A DNA stretch of 64,000 nt, taken from the NCBI GenBank assembly GCA_965234335.1, contig OZ248433.1, positions 1 to 64,000 on the forward strand, read 5' to 3'. Of the stretch, positions 34,892 to 44,100 are shown in pieces (position 1 is the stretch's first letter; every line of letters starts with the position of its first letter). Origin of the DNA: Leadbetterella lacustris. Lineage in GTDB: Bacteria > Bacteroidota > Bacteroidia > Cytophagales > Spirosomataceae. Below the pieces are notes generated by a model. The model was not told the origin of the DNA, searched no databases, and was given only the letters and a program-made list of their open reading frames with translations. The position numbers were made by a program, and so were the translations under genes.

Positions 34892-35977
34892 TTACCTTGG
34901 TACCGTAAAATACATCACTGTAGCAATAGAGGAGAAAACTAGGTTCGGCAGCCAAACAGCCAGCAATGCTGGCATATCGCCAGCTTCAGCAATTCCTTTT
35001 GACATGATATAAAAGAGGATGTAAATAAAGGCCAAAACGAATCCTATGGCGATTTGGAGTCCTACACCACCACGGGTTTTACGGGCGGAAACTATGAGGC
35101 CCATCAAAGAGAGGATAATTACTGCAAATGGGGTAGCGAATCGCTGATAATATTCTATCTGGAAAATTTCTATACCTTCCGCACCTCGGCTATTTACCAA
35201 GGCTATTTGTTTTCGGAGTTGCGGAATGGTCATAGTTTCGTGGATATTTTTGGTGTTTTCAAAATCCGAAGGAAACATGTTTACAGCCGTGTCGAGAGGC
35301 ACGGAGCCGCTCGCAATTTTAAGTTGATCTTTGAGAATGCCTATTTTTCGAATTTTATAGTCGTAAAGCTGCCATTTTTTTATTGAATCTATATAAACCG
35401 CTCTTCTGGAGGTAAGTTTTTCTATCAATTGATTGTTTTCCACTTTTTCCAAAGTAAAGTCATACGCAGTTTTGCTGGTATTGTCATAAGATGAAAGGTA
35501 GGCGTAAATATTTTTATCCACGGCCATGTGTATGTCGCGATCAGCGAAATAGTATTTGTCTTCAATGTATTTATTTTCAAAGGCTATACGGGTTTTATTG
35601 GCTTTGGGCAATATCCAACCCACCATAAAAAACGAAAAAATAGCCACAATACTTGAGCCCAGAATGTACGGATACATTAGCCTCCTGAAGCTTGTGCCAG
35701 TACTCAGTATGGCCACAATTTCAGTATGAGAGGCGAGTTTGGCGGTAAAAAATACTGTTGAAATAAAAATCATCAATGGGCTGATGTAATTTGCCCAATA
35801 AGGTGCGAGGTTGGCATAGTACTGCAAAAAAATGGCCTTCGTGGGAGCATTATGCTCTATGAAATTGTCGTTTTTTTCTACAAAATCAATAACTACAATA
35901 ACCAAGACAATGATAAATACAGCAAACACGTAGGTGCTTAAAAATTTCTTAATCAAATACTTGTCTAAGATTTTCAT
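34892..35977 (-). CDS. LptF/LptG (YjgP/YjgQ) family permease
   Basis: 361 residues. Inner-membrane component of the lipopolysaccharide extraction ABC transporter LptBFG. Pattern: MKILDKYLIKKFLSTYVFAV at the N-terminus, three membrane segments (about 12-35, 60-80, 100-120), a periplasmic beta-jellyroll (about 130-265), then three segments (about 275-355) with LSLMGLIVSARKTRGGVGLQ. LptF and LptG cannot be separated with certainty by eye. Near tgt, as in many relatives, but with a glycosyltransferase gene in between on the opposite strand. Confidence 0.9.
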   Translation of the reverse strand: MKILDKYLIKKFLSTYVFAVFIIVLVIVVIDFVEKNDNFIEHNAPTKAIFLQYYANLAPYWANYISPLMIFISTVFFTAKLASHTEIVAILSTGTSFRRLMYPYILGSSIVAIFSFFMVGWILPKANKTRIAFENKYIEDKYYFADRDIHMAVDKNIYAYLSSYDNTSKTAYDFTLEKVENNQLIEKLTSRRAVYIDSIKKWQLYDYKIRKIGILKDQLKIASGSVPLDTAVNMFPSDFENTKNIHETMTIPQLRKQIALVNSRGAEGIEIFQIEYYQRFATPFAVIILSLMGLIVSARKTRGGVGLQIAIGFVLAFIYILFYIMSKGIAEAGDMPALLAVWLPNLVFSSIATVMYFTVPR

Positions 35978-36324
35978 ATTGTTGGTTTTAACGGCTGATT
36001 AGCAAAGGCATAAATTTCTTTCAGTAATCTCGAGGTTTTATTTCTAAATTGAAGAACTTTGCAATTTCCAGATTTCGAAACCAAAATTAATAGAAAATTA
36101 GTTAGGATTGGGAATTTAAGGAATTTTAAGATGGTTTTCAGGAATTGGTTTGCGGGTCTGTAGGGAGGTTAGTGGTAAATTGCTACAACTAAATTTATTC
36201 ACTAGCTAGCGGAGTTGTAATTCTTCGCGTCTTTGCGGTGAATTTATGTACCGCCATTCTACTTCTAGTTTTTTGGGGCCACTTATTAGTTTTAAATTTG
36301 GAAAAAAATATAAGAGATATAATT
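35978..36324. other. Intergenic region ahead of the broken ppnP
   Basis: About 350 bases between lptF/G (minus) and ppnP (plus). It contains a CGCAAAG-type repeat at 36223-36242. No further gene or RNA is recognised. Confidence 0.4.
36223..36242 (-). repeat. CGCAAAG-type dispersed intergenic repeat, copy 2
   Basis: TTCGCGTCTTTGCGGTGAAT; read on the minus strand it is ACCGCAAAGACGCGAA, a close match to copies at 3424-3447 and 63370-63391. Confidence 0.45.
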
Positions 36325-36597
36325 ATGATTTCGGTAAACGAATATTTTGGAGGAAATGTAAAATCATTGGGTTATGCCACAGTAAATGTAAAATCCACTG
36401 TCGGAGTAATAAACGAAGGGGAGTATGAATTTAGTACTGAATCGGCAGAAACAATGACCGTGATTCAAGGCAAAATGGAAGTGAAAATTCAAGGTGAGTA
36501 AGACATTAATGTATATGAAAATAGAGAGTCGTTTGATGTGCCCGCTAATTCAATGTTTAGTGTGAATGTACCTTTTCAGACTAGTTTATTTGTGTGA
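36325..36597 (+). pseudogene. ppnP: Broken ppnP (DUF1255 pyrimidine/purine nucleoside phosphorylase)
   Basis: The frame from ATG 36325 reads ISVNEYFGGNVKSLGYATVN, then GVINEGEYEFSTESAETMTV and IQGKMEVKIQGE, a clear PpnP match, then meets TAA at 36499-36501 (codon 59). The same frame continues with DINVYENRESFDVPANSMFS and VNVPFQTSLFV, the expected second half, to a TGA at 36595-36597. Without the TAA the protein would be 90 residues, close to the family's normal 94. So the gene is intact except for one in-frame stop, and perhaps a second that trims the last residues. PpnP is a small cupin that phosphorolyses nucleosides. A sequencing error is the main alternative. Confidence 0.8.
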
Positions 36598-36615
36598 ATA
36601 CGAGTAATGTTTCTC

Positions 36616-36654
36616 AAAAAAATACTCTTCAGGAACAAACTTGAGGAGTATTTT
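36616..36654 (-). terminator. Intrinsic terminator of the amidohydrolase gene
   Basis: AAAATACTC (36619-36627) pairs with GAGTATTTT (36646-36654), extended by imperfect inner pairing; the minus strand then shows seven T. It lies 29 bases past the stop at 36683 and could also stop ppnP transcripts. Confidence 0.75.
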
Positions 36655-36682
36655 AAAGTTTTGAGAAAAGTTTTGACAAAAA

Positions 36683-38023
36683 TTATTTCACTCTTTCGCC
36701 GTGTTTAATCACCATTTTTACATCTTGTAAAAGCGAAATGTATCTCAGTACATCTCCTTTTACGGTTATGATATCGGCGTATTTTCCTGCACTTATGCTG
36801 CCATAGTCTTTGTCGACTTTCATGGCTACTGCCGGCCAATAGGTGGCGGCTTTTATAGCGTACATAGGGTCTATGCCCATTTTGTTTACCCACACATCTA
36901 GCTCATTCCAAGTGCTTTGGCTGTGGAATTTCATCGGAATTCCACTATCTGTGCCTATCACCATCACTACGCCTGTATCTTTCAGCTGGCTCATTTTTTT
37001 GATTAAAGTGGGTTTTCTGATAGGCGTCAATTGAAAATAAGGCATCTGTCCTGGGTATTTTAATGAGCCTTTGATGTCTTCAATGATGTCTTTTGGCAAG
37101 CCCAAATGCCACGATGGATCGTCCAATTTTTCGGGATTGTCTCTAACGTATTCGTAATTGTATAGTCCTTCAACGGTTGGAGTCCAAAAAAGCGGCCCCA
37201 TGTTCATCTTGGCGGTACGTTCTTTTATGGCCGCTATGATGTCCTCGGGATATTCAGGTGCAGAAGAAAGCCCGGTATGCTCAAAACAATCGACACCGAT
37301 TTCGAGTCCGACTCTTATTTCGTTGGGTCTATGGCTGTGGGCTATTACGGGTAGTCCATATTTATGAGCTTCATTTACAATGGTTTGTGCTTCTGCTCTC
37401 GTCATTTCATCGTGATCAATAAGTTTTATTACGTTCACGCCAGCCTCTGCCAGTTTTTTTACTTTGGCCTTGGCATCTTCCTCCCCATAAATTCCCCAAC
37501 GGAAGTCTTCGGTTTTGGGATATGGGCGGTGTTGCAAAAATGGTCCTGAAACATAAATCGTAGGTCCGGGTATTTTGCCTTGGTTTATTTTGTTTCGGAC
37601 ATTGATACTCGCTTCGAGTGGTGCACCCAAGTCTCTGGCACTTGTTACGCCAGCCATTAGCAGCTGATGTGCAGACGACGGCATAATGATAGATTCGAAT
37701 TTTTTGATGTAAGTGCTATCCCAATGCGTATAATTGCTGTGTCCGTTAAGCATCAAATGTACGTGCATGTCCCACAAACCTGGCATTACACTCATACCTT
37801 CGGTAGAGATGATTTCAGCGTCTTTTGGTATAACTAATTCGCCAATTCTGCCAACCGCTTTTACTCTTTTGCCTTCAATGATGACAACAGAGTTTTGTAT
37901 TGGCGGTCCGCCGAAACCATCCAACAGAGTGCCACCCACTAAGGCTTTTATTTTTTGGGCATAACTCGTTTGTGTTAATAATAAAGAAAGAACGATGAGT
38001 AGTGCCTTGTTATGTTTGTTCAT
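36683..38023 (-). CDS. Exported amidohydrolase family protein
   Basis: 446 residues with a signal peptide (cleavage near YAQ-KIKAL). Amidohydrolase superfamily features: MPGLWDMHVHLM with the metal-binding HxH, VTSARDLGAPLE, GVNVIKLIDHDEM, the His residues in LPVIAHSHRPNE and CFEHTGLSS, the metal Asp in MVIGTDSGIPMKFH, and the C-terminal GSISAGKYADIITVKG. The class resembles imidazolonepropionase-like and Xaa-Pro dipeptidase-like periplasmic hydrolases. Substrate not assignable. Stands alone with its own terminator. Confidence 0.88.
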   Translation of the reverse strand: MNKHNKALLIVLSLLLTQTSYAQKIKALVGGTLLDGFGGPPIQNSVVIIEGKRVKAVGRIGELVIPKDAEIISTEGMSVMPGLWDMHVHLMLNGHSNYTHWDSTYIKKFESIIMPSSAHQLLMAGVTSARDLGAPLEASINVRNKINQGKIPGPTIYVSGPFLQHRPYPKTEDFRWGIYGEEDAKAKVKKLAEAGVNVIKLIDHDEMTRAEAQTIVNEAHKYGLPVIAHSHRPNEIRVGLEIGVDCFEHTGLSSAPEYPEDIIAAIKERTAKMNMGPLFWTPTVEGLYNYEYVRDNPEKLDDPSWHLGLPKDIIEDIKGSLKYPGQMPYFQLTPIRKPTLIKKMSQLKDTGVVMVIGTDSGIPMKFHSQSTWNELDVWVNKMGIDPMYAIKAATYWPAVAMKVDKDYGSISAGKYADIITVKGDVLRYISLLQDVKMVIKHGERVK

Positions 38024-38124
38024 ATTTTTTAGATAAAATTATAAATCAATTTAAGGTTATTCTATTTTAAAAAAGATTACAAATAGACCAATTCAGTAAT
38101 TTAGACTATTCAAACCCTGAATTA

Positions 38125-39549
38125 TTAAAAAAACTTCACCACCAATTCTATCAATCGTTCCTTCAAGCCATTATAAGGAGGCATCAAAAGTTCGAGAGCG
38201 GGCGGCAAATGTTGGCGATAAACTCCACGGGCATTTGTAAATTCTTGAAAACCAAAAATACCGTGGGCTTTGCCTATTCCTGAATTGTTTGAGCCACCAA
38301 AAGGCAAGCTTGGATTATAGTAATGAAGGTCGTTATTGTTGATACAAGAGTTGCCTGCACGGGTATTATCCATGATTTTATCTATGTTTTTTTGACTTTT
38401 ACTGTAAATGTATAAGGCCAAAGGCTTTTCTCCTTCGTTGATTTTGGCAATGGCCTCATCGAGGTTTTTGTATGAAATGATAGGTAAAACTGGCCCGAAA
38501 ATCTCATTTTGCATCAGTGCAGATTCATACGGAGTTTCAGTAACCAAGGTGGGCTCAATAAAACTATTAGCAGTGTCGGACTTTCCTCCAAAAACAACTT
38601 TAGCTCCTTTCGAAACAGCGTCTTGTAGATAGCCATTTACTCTTTCTGCATGTTTTTGGTTTACAATATGGCCGTAAGAGTCAGAAGTTTGGGCATCTGA
38701 TCCATAAAAATCACTCAAAGTTTTTTTCATGGCTTCTATCAATGCTTCTTTTTTGCTTTCATGAACGAATACATAGTCTGGGGCAATGCAAATCTGTCCA
38801 CTGTTGTGGAATTTCCCCCAAACTATTCGCTTAGCGGAGGTGCTGATGGAGGCCGTTTCGTCTACGATGGTTGGTGATTTCCCGCCTAACTCCAAAGTGA
38901 CTGAGGCTAGATTTTTAGCTGCCGCCGCCATCACTATTTTACCAATAGAAGGTGCTCCGGTAAAGAAAATATGGTTAAAGGGTAGTTCCAAAAGGGTGGT
39001 GGAGGTTTCTATTCCTCCTTCAATCAGAGCAACTTCGTTTTCGTTGAAAATGCTTTTTATCAATTTGGCCAATACCGCTGAGGTATATGGGGTAAACTCG
39101 GAGGGCTTCAAAATGGCCGTATTTCCACCCGAAATGGCTGAAACCAAAGGGCTTAAAAGTAAATTGATAGGGAAATTCCATGGGGCTATTATTAAACAAA
39201 CGCCCTTGGGTTCGTATTTGATGTAGGAGGTTGAGCCAAAAAACGCCAAAGGTGTATCGGCTGCTTGTTTGGCTGTCCATTTTCCTACATTATTGATGGC
39301 AAACTTTAATTCGCTGGTTACTGGAAAAATCTCCGAAAGGTCAACATCAGCCTTTGGTTTTTTGAAATCCGCCATCATGGCATCTCTCAATTCCTGCCTA
39401 AAAGTATTTTCTAAGGCATAAAGAAGTGACTTTAACTTGTTTTTGCGGTCTTTAATGGGAGCGTTGGCAATTTCAAATTGATTTGCTTTTTGAGCCTGAA
39501 ATATTCTATTTATTTGATTAATATTTACCTCTCCTGATACAATATTCAT
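38125..39549 (-). CDS. Aldehyde dehydrogenase (ALDH3-like)
   Basis: 474 residues, NAD(P)-dependent oxidation of aldehydes to acids. Landmarks are GVCLIIAPWNFPINLLLSPL, ILKPSEFTPYTSAVLAKLI, IFFTGAPSIGKIVMAAA, the catalytic Glu in VTLELGGKSP, the nucleophile Cys in FHNSGQICIAPDYV, and NEIFGPVLPI. The C-terminal stretch (LPFGGSNNSGIGKAHGIFGF and a final amphipathic tail with ELVVKFF) matches ALDH3-type enzymes, which are often membrane-associated and act on fatty aldehydes. Substrate unproven. Stands alone. Confidence 0.92.
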   Translation of the reverse strand: MNIVSGEVNINQINRIFQAQKANQFEIANAPIKDRKNKLKSLLYALENTFRQELRDAMMADFKKPKADVDLSEIFPVTSELKFAINNVGKWTAKQAADTPLAFFGSTSYIKYEPKGVCLIIAPWNFPINLLLSPLVSAISGGNTAILKPSEFTPYTSAVLAKLIKSIFNENEVALIEGGIETSTTLLELPFNHIFFTGAPSIGKIVMAAAAKNLASVTLELGGKSPTIVDETASISTSAKRIVWGKFHNSGQICIAPDYVFVHESKKEALIEAMKKTLSDFYGSDAQTSDSYGHIVNQKHAERVNGYLQDAVSKGAKVVFGGKSDTANSFIEPTLVTETPYESALMQNEIFGPVLPIISYKNLDEAIAKINEGEKPLALYIYSKSQKNIDKIMDNTRAGNSCINNNDLHYYNPSLPFGGSNNSGIGKAHGIFGFQEFTNARGVYRQHLPPALELLMPPYNGLKERLIELVVKFF

Positions 39550-39710
39550 GGTTTTGGGTTTTATTTGGTTGATTGATAGGTCGAATATAATCGAAATATT
39601 TGAGATTTCATAGGAGGTTTTTTGCAGATTATTTTTTTGTATTTGTATAAATGCAATTACCAGTTTAGATTCTCAATGCTTTTTTTTTCTTAATTATTAA
39701 TTTTAAAAAA

Positions 39711-40325
39711 ATGAAAAACACAAAAAATTTTTTATTGGTCGCTTTATTGGTTATTTCGAATTTCGTAATGGCACAATTGCCAAAGTCTCTATCGAAGGGA
39801 ACTCAAAATGCCGAAATGGCCGTTGATTCTAGTGATATTTTTTTAGATCAGGCTCTGAAATTTGGTTCATCAAATGATCATGCCGCAACCGCCATGGCAT
39901 TGTCGAAAAGTGTTGAGTCTATAAGGAAAAGCTCTGATAATAGTTCTGGTGAGTTTAAAGACAAACTATTGGGTCAAGTCGGAAATCTTAATAAGTTGAT
40001 TCCTTTGGCCAAAACTGGAGGATTGCAAAGTGGAGTTTTGCAAAAAGCCGTAGCCCTAGTAAAGATGGCTTTGGGTGCAAATAAGATAAGCTCACTATTG
40101 GGTGCAAAAAGTTTAGTTGGACAAGCCTCGGCTTTAAGTGGCAATTTAGGTATGATGAAAAGTGGACTTTCGCTTTTGGGTGGACCTTCAGCTGCCGCTG
40201 GTGGTTCTTTGATTTCTACTGCCATGTCCAGCGTGAATCTTTTGAAAACTGGTGGGGCTGCTGCCGAACCTAAAGTTAGAGACTCGCTTGGCGGAGTGTT
40301 GAATCTTGCTAAAGGGCTTCTTTGA
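39711..40325 (+). CDS. Hypothetical exported protein
   Basis: 204 residues, not recognised. Signal peptide MKNTKNFLLVALLVISNFVMA-Q. The mature part is helical-looking, rich in Ser, Gly, Ala and Leu, with no Cys and repeated small-residue segments (LSGNLGMMKSGLSLLGGPSA). Low complexity in the second half suggests a structural or surface role, but nothing more can be said. A short perfect stem (AGGGGGAT/ATCCCCCT) at 40335-40354 lies right after the stop. Confidence 0.65.
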   Translation: MKNTKNFLLVALLVISNFVMAQLPKSLSKGTQNAEMAVDSSDIFLDQALKFGSSNDHAATAMALSKSVESIRKSSDNSSGEFKDKLLGQVGNLNKLIPLAKTGGLQSGVLQKAVALVKMALGANKISSLLGAKSLVGQASALSGNLGMMKSGLSLLGGPSAAAGGSLISTAMSSVNLLKTGGAAAEPKVRDSLGGVLNLAKGLL

Positions 40326-40334
40326 TTAAGATTC

Positions 40335-40354
40335 AGGGGGATTAAAATCCCCCT
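40335..40354. terminator. GC-rich hairpin between convergent genes
   Basis: AGGGGGAT, loop TAAA, ATCCCCCT: a perfect 8-bp stem 9 bases after the stop of the gene at 39711 and covering the stop of the GMC gene. No T-run follows on either strand, so it may work poorly as an intrinsic terminator. Confidence 0.5.
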
Positions 40355-41943
40355 AAAATCATACTTGCAGCTTTCTCGGCAATCATATAGACTGGGGCGT
40401 TGGTATTGCCCGAAACCAGAGTTGGCATGATGGAAGCATCTACCACTCGGAGGTTTTCTATTCCGTGAACTTTTAATGTATTGTCCACTACTGCCATTTC
40501 ATCATTTCCCATTTTGCAGGTACCAACTGGATGATAGACTGTTTCTACTTGTTTCTGAATATGATCCCAAATGGCCTCGTCGGAAGTACCAAGTGGTGGG
40601 GTAATGATTTTTTCGATACTCTTAGAAAAAGCCTTAGTTTGTAGTACTTCCAAAGCTTTTTTACCTCCTTCTATCAATACTTTTCGGTCGTCTTCATGTG
40701 AAAGAAAATTAGGCTGTATAATGGGTGCGTCTTTTGAATCTTTGCTCTTCAAACTTACAGAGCCTCTACTTTTCGGTCGTAAAAGAGTTGGTAAAATACT
40801 TACTCCGTCCACAGTTGGGAATGTTTTGATGTCGTAAACATCACATGAATAATCATCTCCCAAATGCAATGATGCGAAATGGAACTGATAATCAACTCTT
40901 TCAGGGCTCAATGAAGTACTACCAAATGCGAGGGCTTCCAATGGTCCAATGTTGAAAATTCCTTTCTTGAAAAGTAAATATTGCACCAAATCTTTGAGTT
41001 GGTTTAGTGGTTTAAGGTGATGATTTTGGCCTTCTTGTGTTTTGGTTAGACCACTGATGGCATAAAATAGGTGGTCTTGAAGATTTTTGCCAACGCCAGG
41101 TATATGTTTTTTACATTCTATTCCGTGTGCTTGCAATTCGTCTTTGTCACCGACGCCCGACAGCATCAAAATTTGGGGTGAAATAAAAGATCCTGTAGAA
41201 AGAATTACCTCTTTAGTGGCTTTGTAAATGCCAGTTGTTTTGTTGGTCACTTCTACGCCCACTGCTTTGTCTTTTTCAATCAAAATTCGCTCTATTCGTG
41301 TATTGGTCAGAATAGTTAGGTTTTTTCGGTGTTTGATTGGGTTTAAAAATGCATCTACAGCGGAGTGACGTTTTCCATTTTTTATACTAAACTGAAAAAG
41401 TCCAGTTCCGGCTTGGTTTTCACCGTTGTAGTCAGAATTTGGGCTAAATCCGGCTTCCAAACAACCATCTACAAAAGCCTCTGAATAAGGCGTTTTGAAG
41501 TTTTTAGAAAATTCTATATTTAGTTCGCCTTCATTTCCATGAAATTTATTTTCAATATCTTGATTGTTTTCTGATTTTTTAAAATAGTGCAAAATATCGT
41601 TATATGCCCAGCCTTCGTTGCCTAGTTTTGCCCAATCGTTGTAGTCTTCTTTGTTTCCTCTCACATAAGCCATGGCATTGGTTGAGCTGGAGCCGCCCAT
41701 CACTTTGCCTCTAGGAAGGTAAATTTTGCGGTTGAGTATATGTTCTTGCGGTTCGGTATAATAGCCCCAATCTACCTCCGTTCGGTGTAATTTGGCATAT
41801 CCTGCGGGGATATGAATCTCCATTTTGGAGTCTTTTCCGCCAGCTTCTATGAGCAGTACGGAGTTTTCAGGGTTTGCAGACAAACGATTGGCCAAAACAC
41901 AACCTGCACTGCCCGCACCGACTATAATGTAATCAAAAGTCAT
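40342..41943 (-). CDS. GMC-family FAD oxidoreductase (choline-dehydrogenase-like)
   Basis: 533 residues. FAD-binding start MTFDYIIVGAGSAGCVLANRL, LIEAGGKDSKMEIHIPAGYA, GMC signature one in LPRGKVMGGSSSTNAMAYVR, signature two in VILSTGSFISPQILMLSG, and the C-terminal active-site region YHPVGTCKMG with His and SGNTNAPVYMIAEKAASMI. The closest well-known relative is choline dehydrogenase, but the substrate alcohol cannot be told. No betB or transporter lies next to it. Cytoplasmic or membrane-associated. Confidence 0.9.
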   Translation of the reverse strand: MTFDYIIVGAGSAGCVLANRLSANPENSVLLIEAGGKDSKMEIHIPAGYAKLHRTEVDWGYYTEPQEHILNRKIYLPRGKVMGGSSSTNAMAYVRGNKEDYNDWAKLGNEGWAYNDILHYFKKSENNQDIENKFHGNEGELNIEFSKNFKTPYSEAFVDGCLEAGFSPNSDYNGENQAGTGLFQFSIKNGKRHSAVDAFLNPIKHRKNLTILTNTRIERILIEKDKAVGVEVTNKTTGIYKATKEVILSTGSFISPQILMLSGVGDKDELQAHGIECKKHIPGVGKNLQDHLFYAISGLTKTQEGQNHHLKPLNQLKDLVQYLLFKKGIFNIGPLEALAFGSTSLSPERVDYQFHFASLHLGDDYSCDVYDIKTFPTVDGVSILPTLLRPKSRGSVSLKSKDSKDAPIIQPNFLSHEDDRKVLIEGGKKALEVLQTKAFSKSIEKIITPPLGTSDEAIWDHIQKQVETVYHPVGTCKMGNDEMAVVDNTLKVHGIENLRVVDASIMPTLVSGNTNAPVYMIAEKAASMILGGF

Positions 41944-42249
41944 ATATTCAAGGGTTTTCTGAAATAAATGTAGTGTTTTTTGGGTTAATAAAAAAAATTT
42001 AAGATTTCTTACTCCTGTGAATCAATAAATATTAAAATTTCGGCACTGTGTTTTTTTTCAGTCATCTCATGAATGTATGCCCGAATTTTTCTGATAGTTT
42101 AACCCCATTTCAAAAACGATGATGTCTTGATGGAATTGATCTAATGTTTTCAGAAAATTATTTCAATACGAACCTAAGTTGTTTTCAATGAAAATTTAAT
42201 ACAACTATTGTTGTATATGTATGGCCAAAGATAGGCAGCTGGACTTAGG
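41944..42249. other. Intergenic region between GMC gene and the two-component pair
   Basis: About 306 AT-rich bases. The only structure is a short TACAAC/GTTGTA palindrome near 42201-42216. No gene or RNA recognised. Confidence 0.35.
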
Positions 42250-42954
42250 TTAAACTTTAATTTTGTTTAGGTTTTGTCGATAAGTAATACCAATAGGTAT
42301 TGTAGTGTTCTGAATTTCAATTTCATTCTTAAGTAGCTTGGTGATGTGATTTTTATTAACAATGTAAGATTTGTGGCATCTTATAAAAATCTCGGAGGGT
42401 AGTTGATCTTCAAAATCTTGTAGTTTTTGTTGTACGAGTATCATTCCTCTTTTTTGGACAAAAACCTTGACATAGTTGCCAAATGCTTGCAAATAAAAGA
42501 TTTTTTCTGGCATTAATTGAACTGTTGTTTTGTTGGATTTAAATTTTATTTCTTCTGAAACAAGACTGCTTACTTGTTTTTCTTCCAAAGTGTTTTTAAA
42601 TTTTGTTTTTATTTTATCGACCGTTTTAATAAAACGCTCAAAAGTAATAGGTTTTAGAAGGTAATCAATGATGTTGCTGTATTCATAACTTTTTACTCCA
42701 AATTCAGAATAGGCCGTAGTAATTACAACTAACGGAGGATTTTTGAGGCTACTTAACAATTCAAGACCAGTAATTTGAGGCATATTGATATCTAAAAAAA
42801 TCAAGTCAATTTCTTGGGTATTCAAAATATTTATAGTCTCGATAGCATTCTGACATTCGGCAATTATTTCAAACATATCAAAATGACCAGTATGTTTTCT
42901 AATTACGCCTCTGGCCATGGGTTCGTCGTCAACTATTAAGGTTTTAACTTTCAT
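42250..42954 (-). CDS. LytTR-family response regulator
   Basis: 234 residues: a receiver domain (about 3-118) with acidic pocket LIVDDEP and phosphoacceptor Asp55 in LIFLDINMPQ, the conserved Thr in VITTAYSEF and Lys in YLLKPI, then a LytTR DNA-binding domain (about 140-234) with FYLQAFGNYVKVFVQ and FIRCHKSYIVNKNHI. Its start overlaps the kinase gene by 11 bases, so they form a cognate pair. It is divergent from the envelope operon beginning at 44101 and is its most likely regulator. Confidence 0.93.
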   Translation of the reverse strand: MKVKTLIVDDEPMARGVIRKHTGHFDMFEIIAECQNAIETINILNTQEIDLIFLDINMPQITGLELLSSLKNPPLVVITTAYSEFGVKSYEYSNIIDYLLKPITFERFIKTVDKIKTKFKNTLEEKQVSSLVSEEIKFKSNKTTVQLMPEKIFYLQAFGNYVKVFVQKRGMILVQQKLQDFEDQLPSEIFIRCHKSYIVNKNHITKLLKNEIEIQNTTIPIGITYRQNLNKIKV

Positions 42955-43942
42955 TTTTCAGATTAATTTTTAAATATATTGAATAATATTTTTCATTGAA
43001 CTCTTTTTTTATTTCGTAATTATTAGGATACAATAATTTGAGTCTTGTTTCTGCGTTTTTAACTCCAATTCCAGTACTATCTATATTTTTGGTTTCTTCT
43101 GAAATCCTATTTCTACATTCAAGTTCAATCAAATTGTTTGATTGAATTAACTTAATGTCAATGTCAATGTGGCTTTGTTGCATATTAGTGCCATGTTTGA
43201 AACAATTTTCGATATAGCTAATCAGTAATAATGGTAAAATTTTTAAATTAGGGTGTTCACATATTGATTCGAACACGACAGAGGCATTTTCAGGCAGACG
43301 AGCTTTTTCTAAACTGATATAATTTGAAATAAACTCTATCTCTTGGCCAATGGTTGTAAAGTCTTTCATCGAATATTCTAAGGTATATCTCATTAAAGAA
43401 GATAGTTTTGCGACCAAATCGGCTGCTAAGTCCGCACCTCCAAGGCATTGGTAGTAGATGTTGTTGAGATTATTGAAAAGGAAATGAGGATTTAATTGCT
43501 TTTTTAGTAAGCTTAATTCAGTATTCTTGATGATTAGTTCTTTTTGAAAATTTTGACGCTGTTGTACGCTTATCTGATGATAGGCCAATATTCCAAAACC
43601 AGCCATGGCTGTTATGAAGTATCTCAGGAAATCATAAATTAGATAAAACCACTGTTTGTTGAAAAAGTTAAAGACGGTTAGGTACCCGGTAACGATTTGA
43701 GCTATCAAAATGGTTATAAAAAGCGAAAAAAAATAAGTAAAATATTTTGTTTTGTTGAAAAACACAGGTATTAACAACCAGTTATTCAAAATAACCATGC
43801 AAAGAGTAGGCAAAATAAAAGCAATTACTTGGAGTAAACCATGCTCAAACAATAATTCGTTTGAGAAGTAGTTTAATACGATTACCACGAAAATTAAAAA
43901 AGTGGCTAGTACTCTGAAAATATTTAATCGGATGGTTTTCAT
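42944..43942 (-). CDS. LytS/YehU-type sensor histidine kinase
   Basis: 332 residues. Four N-terminal membrane segments (about 8-25, 36-60, 68-92, 105-125), a short coiled linker, then the His_kinase domain with the phosphoacceptor His153 in LNPHFLFNNLNNIYY, and a C-terminal ATPase region with YIENCFKHGTN (N box) and STGIGVKNAETRLKLLYP (G box). There is no extracellular sensing domain, so it probably senses through the membrane part. Pairs with the LytTR regulator (11-base overlap). Confidence 0.92.
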   Translation of the reverse strand: MKTIRLNIFRVLATFLIFVVIVLNYFSNELLFEHGLLQVIAFILPTLCMVILNNWLLIPVFFNKTKYFTYFFSLFITILIAQIVTGYLTVFNFFNKQWFYLIYDFLRYFITAMAGFGILAYHQISVQQRQNFQKELIIKNTELSLLKKQLNPHFLFNNLNNIYYQCLGGADLAADLVAKLSSLMRYTLEYSMKDFTTIGQEIEFISNYISLEKARLPENASVVFESICEHPNLKILPLLLISYIENCFKHGTNMQQSHIDIDIKLIQSNNLIELECRNRISEETKNIDSTGIGVKNAETRLKLLYPNNYEIKKEFNEKYYSIYLKINLKNES

Positions 43943-44033
43943 AAAACAAAGTTATCGAAATTAGCTTGCTTTATTTTTAATATTTACATAAATCGGGTAT
44001 GTCAAGTTTGAATTGAATTCAAATATTTTATTT

Positions 44034-44062
44034 TTGAATAAATTATTAAAGACTATTTTTGC
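44034..44062 (+). promoter_or_regulatory. Promoter of the envelope/CotH operon
   Basis: TTG (44034-44036), 17-base spacer, TATTTTTGC (44054-44062), a full match to the phylum consensus. The transcript would begin roughly 30 bases before the TTG start codon at 44101. Confidence 0.65.
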
Positions 44063-44100
44063 AAATATTATAGTAACAATAGATTATATACTACCATCAT

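Noticed and set aside
36238..36501. 87-residue protein with a hydrophobic N-terminus
   Set aside because: The first 29 residues are non-coding sequence read through; the real gene is ppnP from 36325, broken by a stop.
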